DNA from: Blastobasis lacticolella
Lineage: Eukaryota; Arthropoda; Insecta; Lepidoptera; Blastobasidae
Reading direction: 5' to 3'
Assembly (NCBI GenBank): GCA_905147135.1
Contig: LR990057.1
Location: 3,100,001 to 3,164,000, forward strand
Length of the DNA stretch: 64,000 nt
Part shown: piece after piece, positions 24,101-39,100 of the stretch
How the letters are laid out: the number at the start of each line of letters is the position of its first letter
How positions within the stretch are numbered: position 1 is the stretch's first letter
Position numbers and translations under genes: made by a program
The notes under the pieces: model-generated
What the model was told of the DNA's origin: nothing
Databases searched by the model: none
The model's input: only the letters and a program-made list of their open reading frames with translations

Positions 24101-27100
24101 ACACTATCGAGTGCCACAAGCTACGATCCTGACACACCTCTTTTACCTCTTCTCCACATTACACATTAAAGCCCGTTGAGGACTGGTGGTACGTAACTGC
24201 TTTAAAAATTCAAAAATTTTAACGGCATCTATATATTATGATGATTTATGTGTGACAATCTGGTCAGGTTTCCCTGTTTACAGCCACGGAGGTCCGATGG
24301 CTATCGCTCCTCTGTAATTACCTGATCTGCTAAATCCTGAATCATGGTTAAGGCGGACCACGGGCCCCTCGCGTGCGTGAGCACAACCGGGACATTAACG
24401 CCAAGAAGACTACATTTGTACTAATAATAATATTATATGGTCATGGGGTACCAAGTGGTATCCGGTACTTTACTTTTTATTTATTATTTATTTAAACACA
24501 CTTTCTCTTTTAATTGGCTGTTAGAAAACCTCCATTTCTGCTGAGTAATCCAGAACAAACAAATGGTGGCTGCCACGTCAGCAAATATACCACCGTTCAT
24601 TTTAATTATAGTGGACGGTGTACAAAGCAAATATTAATAGAAAACTGCAAATCGGTGTACAGGATAGCTGTTGGGTACACGAGTACTTTAAGTTAAAACA
24701 ATAAATGTGAGCGGTAGTTCTTAAAAAATTTCCCATGGGGGGTGGGGCAGTAATGTTATCAAATTTTGTACGGGACTTGAAATAAATTTTTTGGAAACCT
24801 ATCGTGTTTGGTATCAAATGAAGGGTTTTCATAAGCTGGTTCTAAAAATATACTAAACAAATACGCTTCGACCACCGTTTTTCTAAAAATTCATGAAATA
24901 TTTTCAAAACATACTAAGTTTAGGTTCCTCCAGGTAGGAGACGGCTTTGTAAATTTCTGAACAACCTACTTCCTATGTATTTTCGGTAACTGACAATTTC
25001 AAGTATAATTTTTAACGTTATTGCATATCATTTTAGGCTGTAGTCAGAACATGTTAGTCGCACACTGTCAGAGCCACTTCGACAAATTCTCAGATTCCCG
25101 CATCCAGTTATGGCAGTCATCAATACAGCCCGTCACAGTCCACTTACGGCCTCTCCCACGAAAGGGGAGGTTATTGCTATATTCTCCACGCTTGGCAGGC
25201 GGGTTGGAGATCGCAGTGTTTAAATATAACAATGGAAAATGCTGCTGCCCATTTTCCAGACTACGGAGACTCTTGATCTTTTGCCTCGAAAACATTAGTC
25301 GCCTTGTACGACACCCATGAGTGTAAGGGGTTGGTGTTATTCTACTCTGCCGGATACCACACGGCCTCCGAACACCATACGGCCGTTATGGCAGTATTAT
25401 ACTACAATAGCTAACCACAAGGCGTCCAACACAACATTTCACCTAATCGTGGTCACCAGTCGACACCAGGTCTACCCTAAAACGGTTATGGGTAGTAAGT
25501 TTCTCAAGAATTTTCCCTTTTTAAATTCCAGATATTTCGAGATCGCCACAGTCGCTTCTTATTTCAATCAGAATTGTTAGATAAGACTTCTTGCTATTAC
25601 TTTGATCGCTTGTTCACTCACATGCTTTTGGGGCGATAAGTATTTACATTTAGGTTGCAGATTACACAAATGCAGAACCGCAGCGCGCAGGTGCGTTGTC
25701 ACTGTGAGGACTAAGATGAAATGAGTGATGTATGAATGAAGAAGTGATGCCGTAGTTTTTGAAATTTTCAATCTGTTGTTTATTTCAGGGTTCCATTCTG
25801 TTCAGTTATAGTTCAATGCGCAGCAAATACCCGTGTACTCATACTAATGTAATAATACTACTTGTAATAATACGTGTACAGTGATTGAAAAGTGCATTAA
25901 AAATCACTGCTCCCAAGCAACAAAAACGTACGCCATAGCCTGGGTACGAACAACTCGTAGTCGAAGTTGAATCATAATGTTGATAAGAACAATTGAACTA
26001 ATTAACTCCGTACGAAAATCGAGCTACTAAAGTGTAAATTGAACTACGTCGCGAAAACAGTTCATGGTGTAGTTTGGTATGTATGTATGTAGACTCTTTA
26101 TTGCTTAATAAATACCTAAGTACCTACAGGAGTTGCAAATGTATAATTTTACATAGCAAAGGCGGGCTTTTCATCATTGGTTGCTTTATTCATTTAATTT
26201 ATGTATTTCTTACGACAGCTGATAAAATATCTGCACAGACTAAAAGCGACAATAATAATTAACTCGTACAATATTTTTTTTGTTCGTCAATATTACTATA
26301 AATAGGCTTTTACAATATCTTCGGCAGAATTATCAGAATCAGAATCAGATTTTTTTATTTGAAAGAACATTGTTATACAATTAGATAGTTTTTACATTCA
26401 CGTACCAAATGTTCAGCCAACAATGGCATGCAAATATATACACAGCTTCTTTTTTAAGTCGGTACTAAAGCTTCACTGATTGAACATTTATTTTATAGAG
26501 TAAAAGCATTTGTCTAGAAGCCACTCTGTTAACGTACTTTTAAATTTATTATACGGGCAGTCCTTAATACTAGCTGGTAGACTATTGTATATACGAATTG
26601 CCATACAGAAGGAGTTATTGCGGTGAACATTCAGACGCATTTGCGGTAAATATATTCGATTTTTGTGCCTTGTTGCTCTTTTCAAAACTTCTACGTGTGT
26701 TTTAAACCCAAAATATTCGGGATTTTCCTTAAAAAATATGCATATTTGTTTAATATACATGCACGGCAGAGTCAGCACTTTATGTTCTTTAAAGAGAGGC
26801 TTACATGAGTCTCTGTTTCCATTAGGGCATTGACATACAGCGCGAAGACATTTCTTCTGTGCTATAAATGCTCTATTTTGACGACCTGAGTGGTTCAATG
26901 GTCAACATTGCCACGCAAGAGGTCCCGGGTTCGATTTCCGGCCGGGCAGAAATTGAAATAATTAATTTTAATTTCTGTTACGGGTCTGGGTGTTCTATGT
27001 ATAATAAGTATGTATTTAAAAGTATTTAAGGAGTATATCAGTTATCTAGCACCCATAGTACAAGCTTTGCTTAGTTTGGGGCTAGATGGCGCTGTGTGAA

Positions 27101-30100
27101 TTTGTCCACGATATTTATTTATTATTTATTTATTTATTTATTTATGTCGACTGAGTTTCCCCACAGCATAAGCCCATAATTAGGCACTGACGACACGTAA
27201 TTACAGTGAAATAATCACACTCACTGTCGAAGAGCGTCGGTGGCCGAGTGGTTAAGGTATCCGACTCATCCGACAGTTACAGGGTTCGAATCAATGACTC
27301 TTTTCCGAGTTATGTAAATTAGTTGAATGCTAACCGATGCTTTACTACGGTGAATCCAGCACAATTAGGCTTACTTACTGAATGTGTAACGATGATCCAA
27401 TCTGGTCAGCTTCCCCTAGTCAAGTCAAGTCAAAGTCAAATAATTTTTTTTCAATTTCGGTTTACAAAACTCTTATGAACGTCGTAAAACAAAATCATGT
27501 TTTACAAAATACATTTATAAAAATGGGGCTGCGGGCCGTGGCAACATTGAGCCGGTATGCGTTCCAGACATTATTGGTCCTAGGATCGGATTGACTGACT
27601 GTCACTGTCACTTTGACAGTTTGACTTACCGCCCGAATCAACGTAGCACGGTGCCGCGCCGCGTGCTAGTAGCAGGCAGTCGCTCCACTGTAATTATCTG
27701 ATCTGCCTAATCCTGGATCATCGTCTAGGTGGACTCCAGGTGCTCGTGCGCGAGAGCACAACCGCCAAGATTTGTATTTTTTTTAATGATATTCACACTC
27801 CACTGCTGATGGCTGATGGGAGGATGCTAAGCCCAGCAGTGGACTGTTACGAAACTCACTCATTCAGTCATCACTTCTCCCGCAAACTCATTACTCAAGG
27901 TACTCTGTGCTAATGGGGTGCCCCCCCGGCCTAGATCTTACATAAAACAGGCATTGTTGTGTTTTGTAAGAGAAATTCCGTACCTGAAACGCGGGAGCGG
28001 CCCCGAATAGCACACAGTTCGCTAAACAAAACCGCCCTTATTTACTCGGAGGTGGGATGGAGTGTTTACAAACAACGGCCTCGCCAGATGCCGAATTGCT
28101 ACTCGCAAAGTGTAGACTCATTCTGTTCGTACTCGCAAATGATACGCATGGTGGTGGTAATATACGAAACTAAAATTACATGTCGACTCATAACAATTAT
28201 GGTGTCTGAATGCGGTTTTTTGGCAAACAAACGACACGCTTGATGACAAGATCCCGCTCGAATCCTGCTCCGGCCATGTACCAATGACTGTTTTCTGAGT
28301 TATGTACATTAGTTGAATACTAACCGATGCTCATACAGTGACTGAAAACATCGTGATTAAACCTGCACATTCAGGCGACTGCCCCTGCAGGGGAGGGTCA
28401 TGAAGGTCAGACGGCAGTCGCTCCACTGTAATAACCTGACCTGCCAAATCCTGGATCATGGTCAAGGCGGACCCTGGGCCCTCGTGCGCGGGAGCACAAC
28501 CGGGACTTTAACGCCAAGATGATGATGATGATGATGATTGTAAGTATTTTTGCCATGTTTTGGGATCTACCCATCAAGCATTTTCCGTGACATTGATCAA
28601 TATTCACGAGCAGGTACGTCGAAAAACGCATTTGATCGTAATTGGCAATATGCTAGGTAGGTACATTGACTTCATTCGCACAATCATTTTACACGCTTCA
28701 TTCGAAATTTCACGGCGAATGCTACATTCGCGTAATCTGAAAAGCAATGTGACTTTCAGTTGCTACATAGTAATACATAATACACTATAGAGTATTCTAC
28801 GTCATCAAGTACAAGTCAGGATTAATTGCCTCTACTTGCGCGTATCTGTCTCTAAAATCTTCGCACAGATATTCAAACATTTTATTTCAGTAGGCTTAGC
28901 GCAAGTTGCTCTTGCGCGCGATAAGCGAGAAAAAGCGCGACATAGGTATTGCTGTCTCTTTCGTCTTAGTATTGAGAGAAAGAGACAAACGCTGTCTCGG
29001 GGCGAGCTTTGTCGCGGACACACTTGTGCTAGGGCCACAGACGTATGTCTGCGACAAAGGAATAATACCAATGTTTAATACGTCATACCATACTGTATAG
29101 AGCTACAACTGATACAATAAGGAGTTTTCCAGTAGGTATTGATAGTTGGTTTCAAAAAGCATCAATAGATGGCGCTCCTACAATTTTGGTAATCTTTTTA
29201 TAATCTGTATGATGGTGGCAGTGATTTCATGCAGCCAACTAATACTAAACTTAAAAATAAAATGTTTATTTATATAAACAAAACTGTTAAAGGTTAACGA
29301 AATGTAAAAATAAATATAAAAGTTGACACTATGTTCCATTATTATTACAACTTCTAAAATGGTTGAAAACTATTGACAAATATTATCCAATACAACGTAC
29401 CCAGTGTTTATATCCTGCTTGCTAACAACCTATTTTAAGTGATTATCAATTACCAACATTGTCGGGTCGCCATCTAGTGAGTGGTTAGGAATGCTTTAGA
29501 TACCTATTGGAAAACAGCTCATTGTTCGGCTTCTACCTGTCAATGAAGTGCCTATCGTTCTGGTTGCGAAAGTTTGTGAGGATAGTTTGAAGCCTACCTG
29601 TGTCTACATACGAATAATAATAAAAATAATAAATGCATTTATTTTCGCAACAAACATTAAATAAAATTTAAAATACTTAATTCCTAAAAACTTGGTACAT
29701 TTGGGAGACCGGAGCTTAAACTAGGCAAGCTTGTGATATAGGTCTCCGGTGGACCCGAGCGCAACATTAACAAAATTACGTGTAGTTAGGTACTTAGATT
29801 AAGTTAAGGAAGAAATTTAAAATACTGTACAAATTAATCTAAATTTGTACTTATATGAAACTTATAAGTTGTGTGTGTATGTGATATGAAATATAGTTTA
29901 TTGTGTGTGATAATTTTGAGAGTGTATGTGTTGTGTTTTATGTATAGTGCTCAAGTCTGAACTAAAGCACCGTGGCCTGGGCTTTTTATTTTATTATGTT
30001 AAGGAAACCCCTTTGTAGAAGCGTAATCCAATTCCAATAGCCTTTGTGTTACAATCTGTTTACATGTGAAAACAGTCTTTGGATATATTTTAAGAATGCT

Positions 30101-33100
30101 GCTAAATTATGTATTAAGGATGTATGAGAATGTATTAAGGATGCTCTTTACTCTTCTGAATTTTAATGTGGCTTTACAGGCATGGTTCTCCCTTAACCGT
30201 GTCGTCGCCAGCCAGTCCACCTGATCTTTTTTACCTACCACTAAGGTAAAAATAAGCATACAGTCCGCCTGAACGAAGCAGATTTTTATAATTTTGCTAG
30301 TGCATCTGTCGCAGCCGGATGGTTAAATTAGCCGGTTAATTAAATGGCTAGCTTTTTAAGCAATTATTGAATTGAATATTTGCCAAATTCATGAACTTTG
30401 AAAGTTACATCTAACGAACGATATTGCCCCGAGTTTACGGAGCTCCTCCATGCATTGTCACAACACTAACCTAACCCAACCGAATTGAAACGTAATGCAA
30501 ACTATTATTATTGTTTGAGATTATTGTGATTAAGTTAGCATTGTGACAATATTTTGAGGAGCTCCGTAAACTCGGGTCAATTTTGTTCTTTAAATATTGC
30601 ATTAAAAATTCTTGAAATTAGCAAATTTTCTATTAAATAATAGCATAAGAAGCTAGCCGTTTAATTAACTGGCTAATTTAACCATTCGGCTGCGACACAT
30701 CCACTGCTTATATACTATATATGCATCGACGCAGGTTATACACGAGATTACGCCGGCAGCGTACGCCCTTCTTATCTACTGTAGTAATCGCTACAATGTG
30801 GTCTCTATTTCCTTATAACTTCTTGCTTCCACGTAATTTTTAAAGATCGATGTATGTCTTGTTCTTCCAATGCTTTTTTCCACGACTCCATTTTTAAATT
30901 CGGCGTGAGCGAAGCAGAGTAAATTCTGGGCTGTCAAAGCTCAAGATTGAACTGCTTTTTTGGTTTATTAATTGAAAATTAAATCTGTTTTATGAATGTA
31001 CTTACGACCCAAAGCCTGCGCGCTGCTATGACAATAACCGAGCCGAGCGAATTTTATTGGCTAAATCACCATCATTTAGAATGACAAGTGTCATGTTTGT
31101 GTTTGCCATTATTGAGATATATGTTTTATGGAGCGAGACATTATAAGTCGCACGATTTGTTATGAATGGATTCCTCGTTTTTGATGAGGCTTAATTATAG
31201 TTTCATTATCGGCTAGAGATTCGGTCCTATTCACCGGTTAGTATACCGGAGCTGGTACTCCAAAAGCTATATTCGCCTATTTCGAAAAGGAGTGGTACGG
31301 TGAAGGGCCCAATATAAGCTTGTGGACAGTAGTCGCTCGCAGCATAATTCAGTGGCCCTAGCACAAGTGTGTCCGCGACACAGCTCGCCCCGCGAGAGAG
31401 CGTTCGTCTCTTTCTCTCAATACTAAGACGAAAGAGATAGCAATACCTGTCACGCTTTATCTCGCTATTCGCGCGAGAGTAACTTGTGCTAGGCTTACAG
31501 CACAGCTATCACAAGTGTGTCCGCGACACAGCTCGCCCCGCGAGAGAGCGTTTGTGTCCTTCTCTCAATACTAAGATGAAACAGATTGCAGTGTCTATGT
31601 CGCGCCTGTTCACGCTTATCACCCTTTTGATCTACTCTCCATTGAAGCCCCTGAACAAAACCATATACGTCGAGTTGCAATATCATCATAGCGGATGACG
31701 CCATGCCTACATGACCTTGTTTCTGTCATAATTTAACCTCTAAATGTGGCCTTTTTTAGTTTGTAATATTTTAAATTCACTTTGTCGACTGTGGCATCTC
31801 CGCAAACTATGAACCACCTCGTTTCATGCTCGGCGTGCCCTATAACTTGTACCATGGAGGACTTGTTCGAGGCCAGTTCAAACGCTGTATCCGTCGCCGA
31901 ATACTGGGCGAATAAAGTATAAGTCAGAGTTTAGTCCATCGACTCGATAAGAAGAAGAATTCACTTTAATACAGTAATTTCTAGAACCCAATTCTATTTT
32001 AATATGCGCATCCTACATGACACCTAACCGACATTATTATTCATTTTCCTTGTTTTATTAACCAACCAGAACCACCTTTCGATCGAAAAGGCAGGTCTTT
32101 TGACTTTGCGAGAACCAAATGAAACTTCTATACAGATATTCATCCTTCACCGTGTCACTCCTCTTCGACATAGGTGAATATGTCTTTTGGATCACCAGTG
32201 GCCCTAGCACAAGTGTGTCCGCGACACTCCCGCGCCGCGAGAGAGCGTTTGTCTCTTTGTCTCAATACTAAGACGAAAGAGATAGCAATATCTATGTCGC
32301 GCTTTTTCTCGCTTATCGCGCGCGAGTAGTCGCGTATAGTCCCCGGTGAATGGGACCGAATCTCTAGCCGGTAACAAAAACCATAATTAAGCCGGTAACA
32401 AGATCTCTCATCACAAACAAGGGATCAAAACTTTAAAAATCATGCGTATTATAATGTCTAGCGCCATAAAACACATTTAATTTTCAATGAATAAACCAAC
32501 AACATGACAGCATCAATTCAATATTTTGCCGCCCAGAATTTTCTCTCCTTCGCTCACGTCAAATTTAAAAATAAAGTCGAGGAAAAGAACCTTGAAGTAA
32601 ACAGACATCGATCCATAAAAACCACGTGGATGCAAAAACTAAAAGGATAAAGAAACCACAAACGATTGCTATACACTAAACATAGTATCAAATATAGTCG
32701 CGTCCCGTCGTCTGTCCCTCTATATACAGGCTGTTACATAATATATGTATGAAGCCGTGAACCGGATCGAGTGCTAAATGTATGAAAACGATAGGTACAA
32801 AAATTCCACGTACGACAGAAATAATTGTACCTATCGTTTTAATATGTTTAGCACCCCATCCAGTTCACGGCTTCATACATATATTATGTAGCATCCTGTA
32901 TATGTACTAGCTCTTGCCCGCGACTTCGTCCGCGTGGAAATAATTCTATGACAGTTTAGCTTTGGCCCGCATTACCATTTTAAATGACCTCCGTATTGTA
33001 TGAATGCTAGTACTACGGGGAGGTCAAGCTGTATCTCTGGTTCTACCTACCCGAATCAGCTACCAAACTATCAAAACCGAATCAAAATCCTTTTAGCAGT

Positions 33101-36100
33101 TTTTGAGTGATGCGCGAACAAATAGAAAGACCGACTCTTTTTCTGAAATATCTTCAATTCACAGACACGGTTTTTTTCCAGTTTTATACCAGCATAGATA
33201 CTTAGATGTACACTTAGATCTTTTAAACTGCACAACGGTGTTGAATCGGTTTCCAACAATAGAGTGATTCAAGAGGAAGGTTTATATTTATAGGGTAGGA
33301 CAACAGGCGAACGGAGACGCGGCGGGCCAGGGTACCGATTCTGATGTGCAATGCAGTTGTTATTATGTTACAATGTAACTGTGATGTAACTATAACTACG
33401 TCGAGGTATCGAGTTAGTCCCAGCATCATCCCAGTTAAATTGCAGTTAAATCATTGTTCGACCTTTGACACGTTTTCGTTGACAGAATTAAAGGCAGTTT
33501 GACAACTAAGAAAGATACAACTTAGTAATTTATTTATTTATTTATTTATTTATTGGAGTACCAACAGCCATATAAAACCATAATGCAACTAAAGTACCAG
33601 AAAACGAATTGTGGAAAAGTTCGAACTCATGAAAGTTGCAACTCAACATCTGTCATTTGAATAACAATCACATGAAAGTTGCAACTCAACATCTGTCATT
33701 TAAATAACAATCACACGTTTGACAGGCGATACAATTGTAATGTTACTGCAACTGAGACGAATTCCGTGCCAGAATCAAAGCCCTGGCATATTTTTACTTT
33801 GATTTCAAAGTTTACAATAGCTCATATTTGTGATAATATATTAACTAAAACTCTACTCAATACCAATGACAGTGATCGGTACATCGTCTTTTCCAAACTG
33901 TCTACTCATTTCTTTCACCACTTTTGTATTTTCGTGGCTGAGGAGGCACAACGCCAACAGATTCAGATTGTATTCAGCTAGCAAAAAATATTTATTATTT
34001 TTACCTTTTACATGTTTTGAAATGTATATTACAATACTTCATAAAAAGTAATAATTTAAATTTTTTATTGTTAAACTGTATACATGTATGCAGATGTTAA
34101 TTACATCGGTAGAACAGATTCAACAGCTTGAACAGCTTGAGCAGTGAATTGTTTACACTATTACAAATTTAAAAAAAAAAACTTGACGTTAGTGTCCCAC
34201 TTGTGCTCTCGCGCACGAGGGCCCGGGATCGGCCTTGACCATGATCCAGGATTTGGCAGATCAGGTAATCACACTGGAGCGACCGCCATCCGTGTCCTTC
34301 GTGACCCTGCTACCTGACGAGATGGGATCACGGTTACACACATTCAGTCACCTGAATATGCAGGTTCCATCACGATGTTTTCCCTCGCCGTAAGAGCGTG
34401 GGTTAGTATTCAACTAATGTACATAACTCAGAAAAGAGTCATTGCTACGCGGCAGTGAGATTCGAACTCGGTACCTCTGGCTTACGAGTCAAAATCCTTA
34501 GCCACTAGGCCACCGACGCTCCTAATGAAGACACACTCCAATAGCACAGGATATTAAAACTGCGGAAGATACATACAAATGGTTTTAAAGATAAAAATGA
34601 AGCGATGGATGAAGTCGAAAAACAGGTCGGATTTAAATACCTACCATTTTATTTGTGCATGGAAAATACCTAGCAGCAATAAGAAATACCTATAGTGTTT
34701 GACCGGATCTGATGACTTTGGTCAATGGCTTTTTTTATGGTGCGCAAACTAAAAACCTACTAATATTATAAATGTAAAAGATTGTAAGGGTGTATATTTG
34801 TTCCTCGTTCACGAAAACCTACTGAACGGATTTTGATGAAATTTGACAGCAATATACATATAGTTGAGTAGAAATAGTTTTAGAGGTGGAACTAATTGCA
34901 GCACAAATGATTATTACAGCAAATGTTTAGGTAAGACGCTTCTTCTAAAATGGTGGATGCACCGAGCCTAAGTGCCTTCAATAAAAGATTAAAAAAAATG
35001 TTAATCAGGTTGGCATGTTACAAGATTGACGACTTTTATAAGGGCGTGAAGGTATCTTTAACCCAAAATCCATAAGCTGTAAGGTATGTCCAGAACATTA
35101 TAATTATAATAAAATACTTGATTCATTTAATGAATTGACATCCGTTATTAACATCATATTGACATTGGTATTTTTCTTCGGTGATATGACCTATATATGT
35201 ATAATGTAATTGTAAATTGTATAATTTTGACATTAATTTATTAATTTGACATGCGCATTGACATTGAAAATATTTTTGAATAATTTGACATTAATAATGT
35301 AATTAATTTATATTGAATGGCTGGTCTATTTGAAATCTATTTAAATAATTGTATGAAATAGTTAAGGTACTTGAAAGATTGTATTGAATGAAAAATAATG
35401 TATTAATATTGACATGTAAATTTCTAATTTATGAAATAAATAAATCTAAATCTAAATCTAAATCTAATCAACATACTAAAAATATACACCTACTATGTAC
35501 TTATGGTACTTTTGGTGCAAACCCTAACATTTTGTACACCTATTTTATGTATAAATCAACAAATTATAAATTTTTGCACCAAAAGTACTAGTATATAGAA
35601 TAGAAGCGTGTTACCTGCCATTTGCCGCAGTAATCATTTCTGTTGCAATTAGTTCCACCTCAAGCCCCATTTTCAGTTAGTCCTACTCCACTAATAGCTT
35701 ATAATAACCCAGAACAGCACACAGGCTCTTATTTTTCCCGAAATTCAATGTGAAACCCGCGGGCACGGATCTGGAACGTTATAATCGAATTTCACGCGGA
35801 CGAAGTCGGGAGCAAAAGCTAGTTTATACATTATTATTATTATTTTTAGCCATTTCTGTCCCACTGCAGGGCAATGGCCTCCCTTTCGATCTTCCACGAC
35901 TCACGGTCGGATGCTTTCCTCGGCCAATCCTTAGAATAGGCGTTCAACTCGTCCCGCCATCTCCGTTTAGGCCTTCCGCGCTTCCTTGTTACGTTTTGTG
36001 GGGTCCAGTCAGTGGATATTTTTGCCCACAATTCGTTTATAAATAATAATAATTTATAAATAAATTATATGCAAGCTACCTACTAACACGTGAAGTTCTG

Positions 36101-39100
36101 TCGTTAAAATATCCTGTCCTCAGAAACACACGCTCCATGTTGACAGATGGATGTTAGCCAATCAAAAGGCGTCATTTTATTTGTTGTGCATTGCAATTGT
36201 ACACTAACCGACGAGGAAAAACATCGTGAAGAAACCTGCACATTAAGGCGCCTGAATGTGCAGGCTTGATAAAATCTGGTCAGGTTCTGAACAGAGTTAC
36301 GGAGGTCAGTAATTACCTGATCAGCCACACTCGATCATGGCCAAGCGTACCTTAAACTCGATAAGGGAGAATGAGCCTGGAAGAAGATAATTGTGTTATT
36401 TTGACAGTAAGAAGAGCGTCGATGACCGAGTGGTTACGGTATCCGGGTCGTAAACAAGAGGTACCATGTTCGAATCTCACTGCGGCCATGTACAATGACT
36501 CTTTTTCGAGTTATGTACATTAGTTAAATACTAACCGACGCTCTTACGTCAAGCTCTCATTGTCAAGCGTACCTTAAACTCGATAGGAGAAAAAGCGCCA
36601 GGAGGAAGAAGAAAACTGTTATTTTGACAGTAACAAGACCTAACAACCACCACCGGCGAAGTGGCGCCAGGCCAACTGTTGAACAAAAATACGTCAGCCA
36701 GCCCATCGGTACGATCAAAGGCTCAATGGATGTTGATTAAAGGGTGTCAAATATACCCCTATATAAAACCCCGGTAGCCGTCTCTCTCTGTCTCAGCTAG
36801 GGCTGTCAACCCTACTATATAATATAATATCCTTCAGTTTTAGGTGTCCACTTATTATTTTAAAATTTTAATACCTATAGTAGACGAAACTACTACATTT
36901 TATCAGCAAAAAAGCTTTTCGTTATCATTTACCGTAAAAAGGTCCTGCGTCCTGAATTTAAATTTTTACAACTTAAATTCAGAAATAACTTAATTAAACA
37001 CCATCCTGGACCAGCTAACTACATAATATGCTGATAAATGACAAGTGTTCATCTACAGCAATGACTCCAGTGGCCAGTAAGTCCGATGGTAACTCCAGTG
37101 AATCAAGATTTTCTAATATTCTTCAAACATTTTACAAGTTTACATATTTTCTGTGATGAACAGAAAAATGGAAAGATGAGCGTAACAGAGCCAGTACAGC
37201 TAGTGTCAAATAAGAAGAGACTTGGCGGGTCACGTGGTTCGACTTGCGCTGTATACGATTACCTGCGCGAAATCCCCTCCACTGCCATTTGACAAGTCTC
37301 TTCTTTCGTGACGCGGGTTATACGTCCCATAAAAGCTGAGTTAATGGTGGTTTATAATTTAGAATTAGATTGTTATAATAATTATAAAGCATTTCTCAAA
37401 ATTACTCATCACCTAAGAAGTAATATTTTATAGGTATTTCCTTAACAATACTATATATTATTCTATTAACTCCCTCCCTATCTACTATGTTTTTATAGCT
37501 TTGAATCCGAAAATATTATATTTAGTCCAAAAAAGTTGGCAACCCTAGTCTCGGCTCGGATTTCAAAGGCCCGTAATTTTGAACTATATTTAGATTATGT
37601 TAGTTTAGATATTGTGCTACAGATACTTATCTACTATAGGTAGGCGCTTAATATTTAAGGTCGTGGGCAGAGCGTTGCGATCTACCCACGAAACAATACA
37701 CCCCAATCTGATTTGAATAAACACAGATAAGGCAACCCTACAAAGTAGTAGGTACTAAACATAAATAGTAATGAATAACGATTCATTGGCTACAGTAAAT
37801 TAAGATGTATAAAAGACAGCACCTCGACAAGAGCGTCAGTGGCCGAGTAGTTAACGTATCTGACTCGTAAGCGAGAGATACCTGGTGCGAATCCCACTGC
37901 GGCCATGTACCAATGACTCTTTTCTGAGTTATGTACATGAGTTGAATGTTAACCGATGCTTTTATGGTGAGGGAAAACACCGTGATGAAACCTGGGCAGG
38001 TTCAGGCGACTGAATGTGTAACCGTGATCCAATCTGGTCGGATTCCCCTGGTAGCACGGTCACGGTTAGATGGCAATCCCTCCACTGTAATAACATGATC
38101 AACCAATTCCTGGATCATGGTTAAGGCGGACCCCGGGCCCCGTGCGCCAAAGCCCTAACGCGGAGATGATTATTATTATTAGAAGACAGCATCTCAGCCT
38201 ACCCAGTTTGGACCGTTTTCGGTTTGTACGCGCATCCAGTGATGCTAGCTCGTTTTATACTAGAGGGTAGGTAAATGTGCTGCCTTTTGCACAAGTAAGT
38301 GAATCATGTTAAATTTGTTGAGAATGTTGCGATACGACAAAGTGGTTAAACGGTTTGACCCATTGATAAGAACTTAGATTAACGTGAACTTGGTTTACGG
38401 CTAACCTTATCAGTTTCCCAGTAAGGCAATGTCAAGGGTTGAATTAGCTTGTTTTAAATGAAAATAACTAGTTTTAATAAAAATGTGGCCATCTTGGCGT
38501 TAATGTCTCGGTTGTGCTCACGCGCGCGAAAGCCCGGTGCCCCTCTTGACCATGATCCAGGATTTGTCAGAACAGGTAAGCAGTGGAGTGACCGCCATCT
38601 GACCCCCGTGACCCTGTTAAGAGGGGAACCTCACCGTAAGAGCATCGGTTCGTGTTCAGCTAATTTTAATGTGCATAACTCAGAATAGAGTCATTTGTAC
38701 ACGGCGGCGCTGGAGTTCGAATCCGGTCGCTCTCGCTTACGTGTTGAACCCCTTAACCACTAGCCAACCGACTAGTAGGTAAATAACCGACAGCGGTTGG
38801 AAAACCCCCACGAATTTCTACATATATATTTAACCCCCGACAAAAAAGAGAAGTGTTGTAAGTTTGACATGTGTATCTGTGGAAACTACCGACAACCTAC
38901 AACTCGTTGATGTTGAGCTATAACCAATCTCAACTTTGGACAGTACATCGAATCCAAAGCAAAGACAGCCACCTCTGGGATGTATCAGCCAAATACCAAC
39001 TGGCCGCTTTACGAAACAAGCAGTTGCACGACCTCTTTCCGCCGACCCCTTTCCGCCATCGAGATACGCGATCCGGGCGAGCGGTTCATCTTTATATCGT

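Larger units (their letters stand above)
30776..32680. mobile_element. 1.9-kb element with very long inverted arms
   Basis: Left arm about 30,776-31,250, right arm about 32,330-32,680. Shared inverted landmarks: tccacgtaatttttaaagatcgatgt-like, gacgtgagcgaag, aaattctgggc, aattgaaaattaaat, ggcttaattat, ggctagagattcggtcc and ttcaccgg. The left arm holds about 120 bp absent from the right. The centre carries three CAG-MITEs and no ORF above 70 codons. Foldback-like or a large MITE. Confidence 0.7.
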
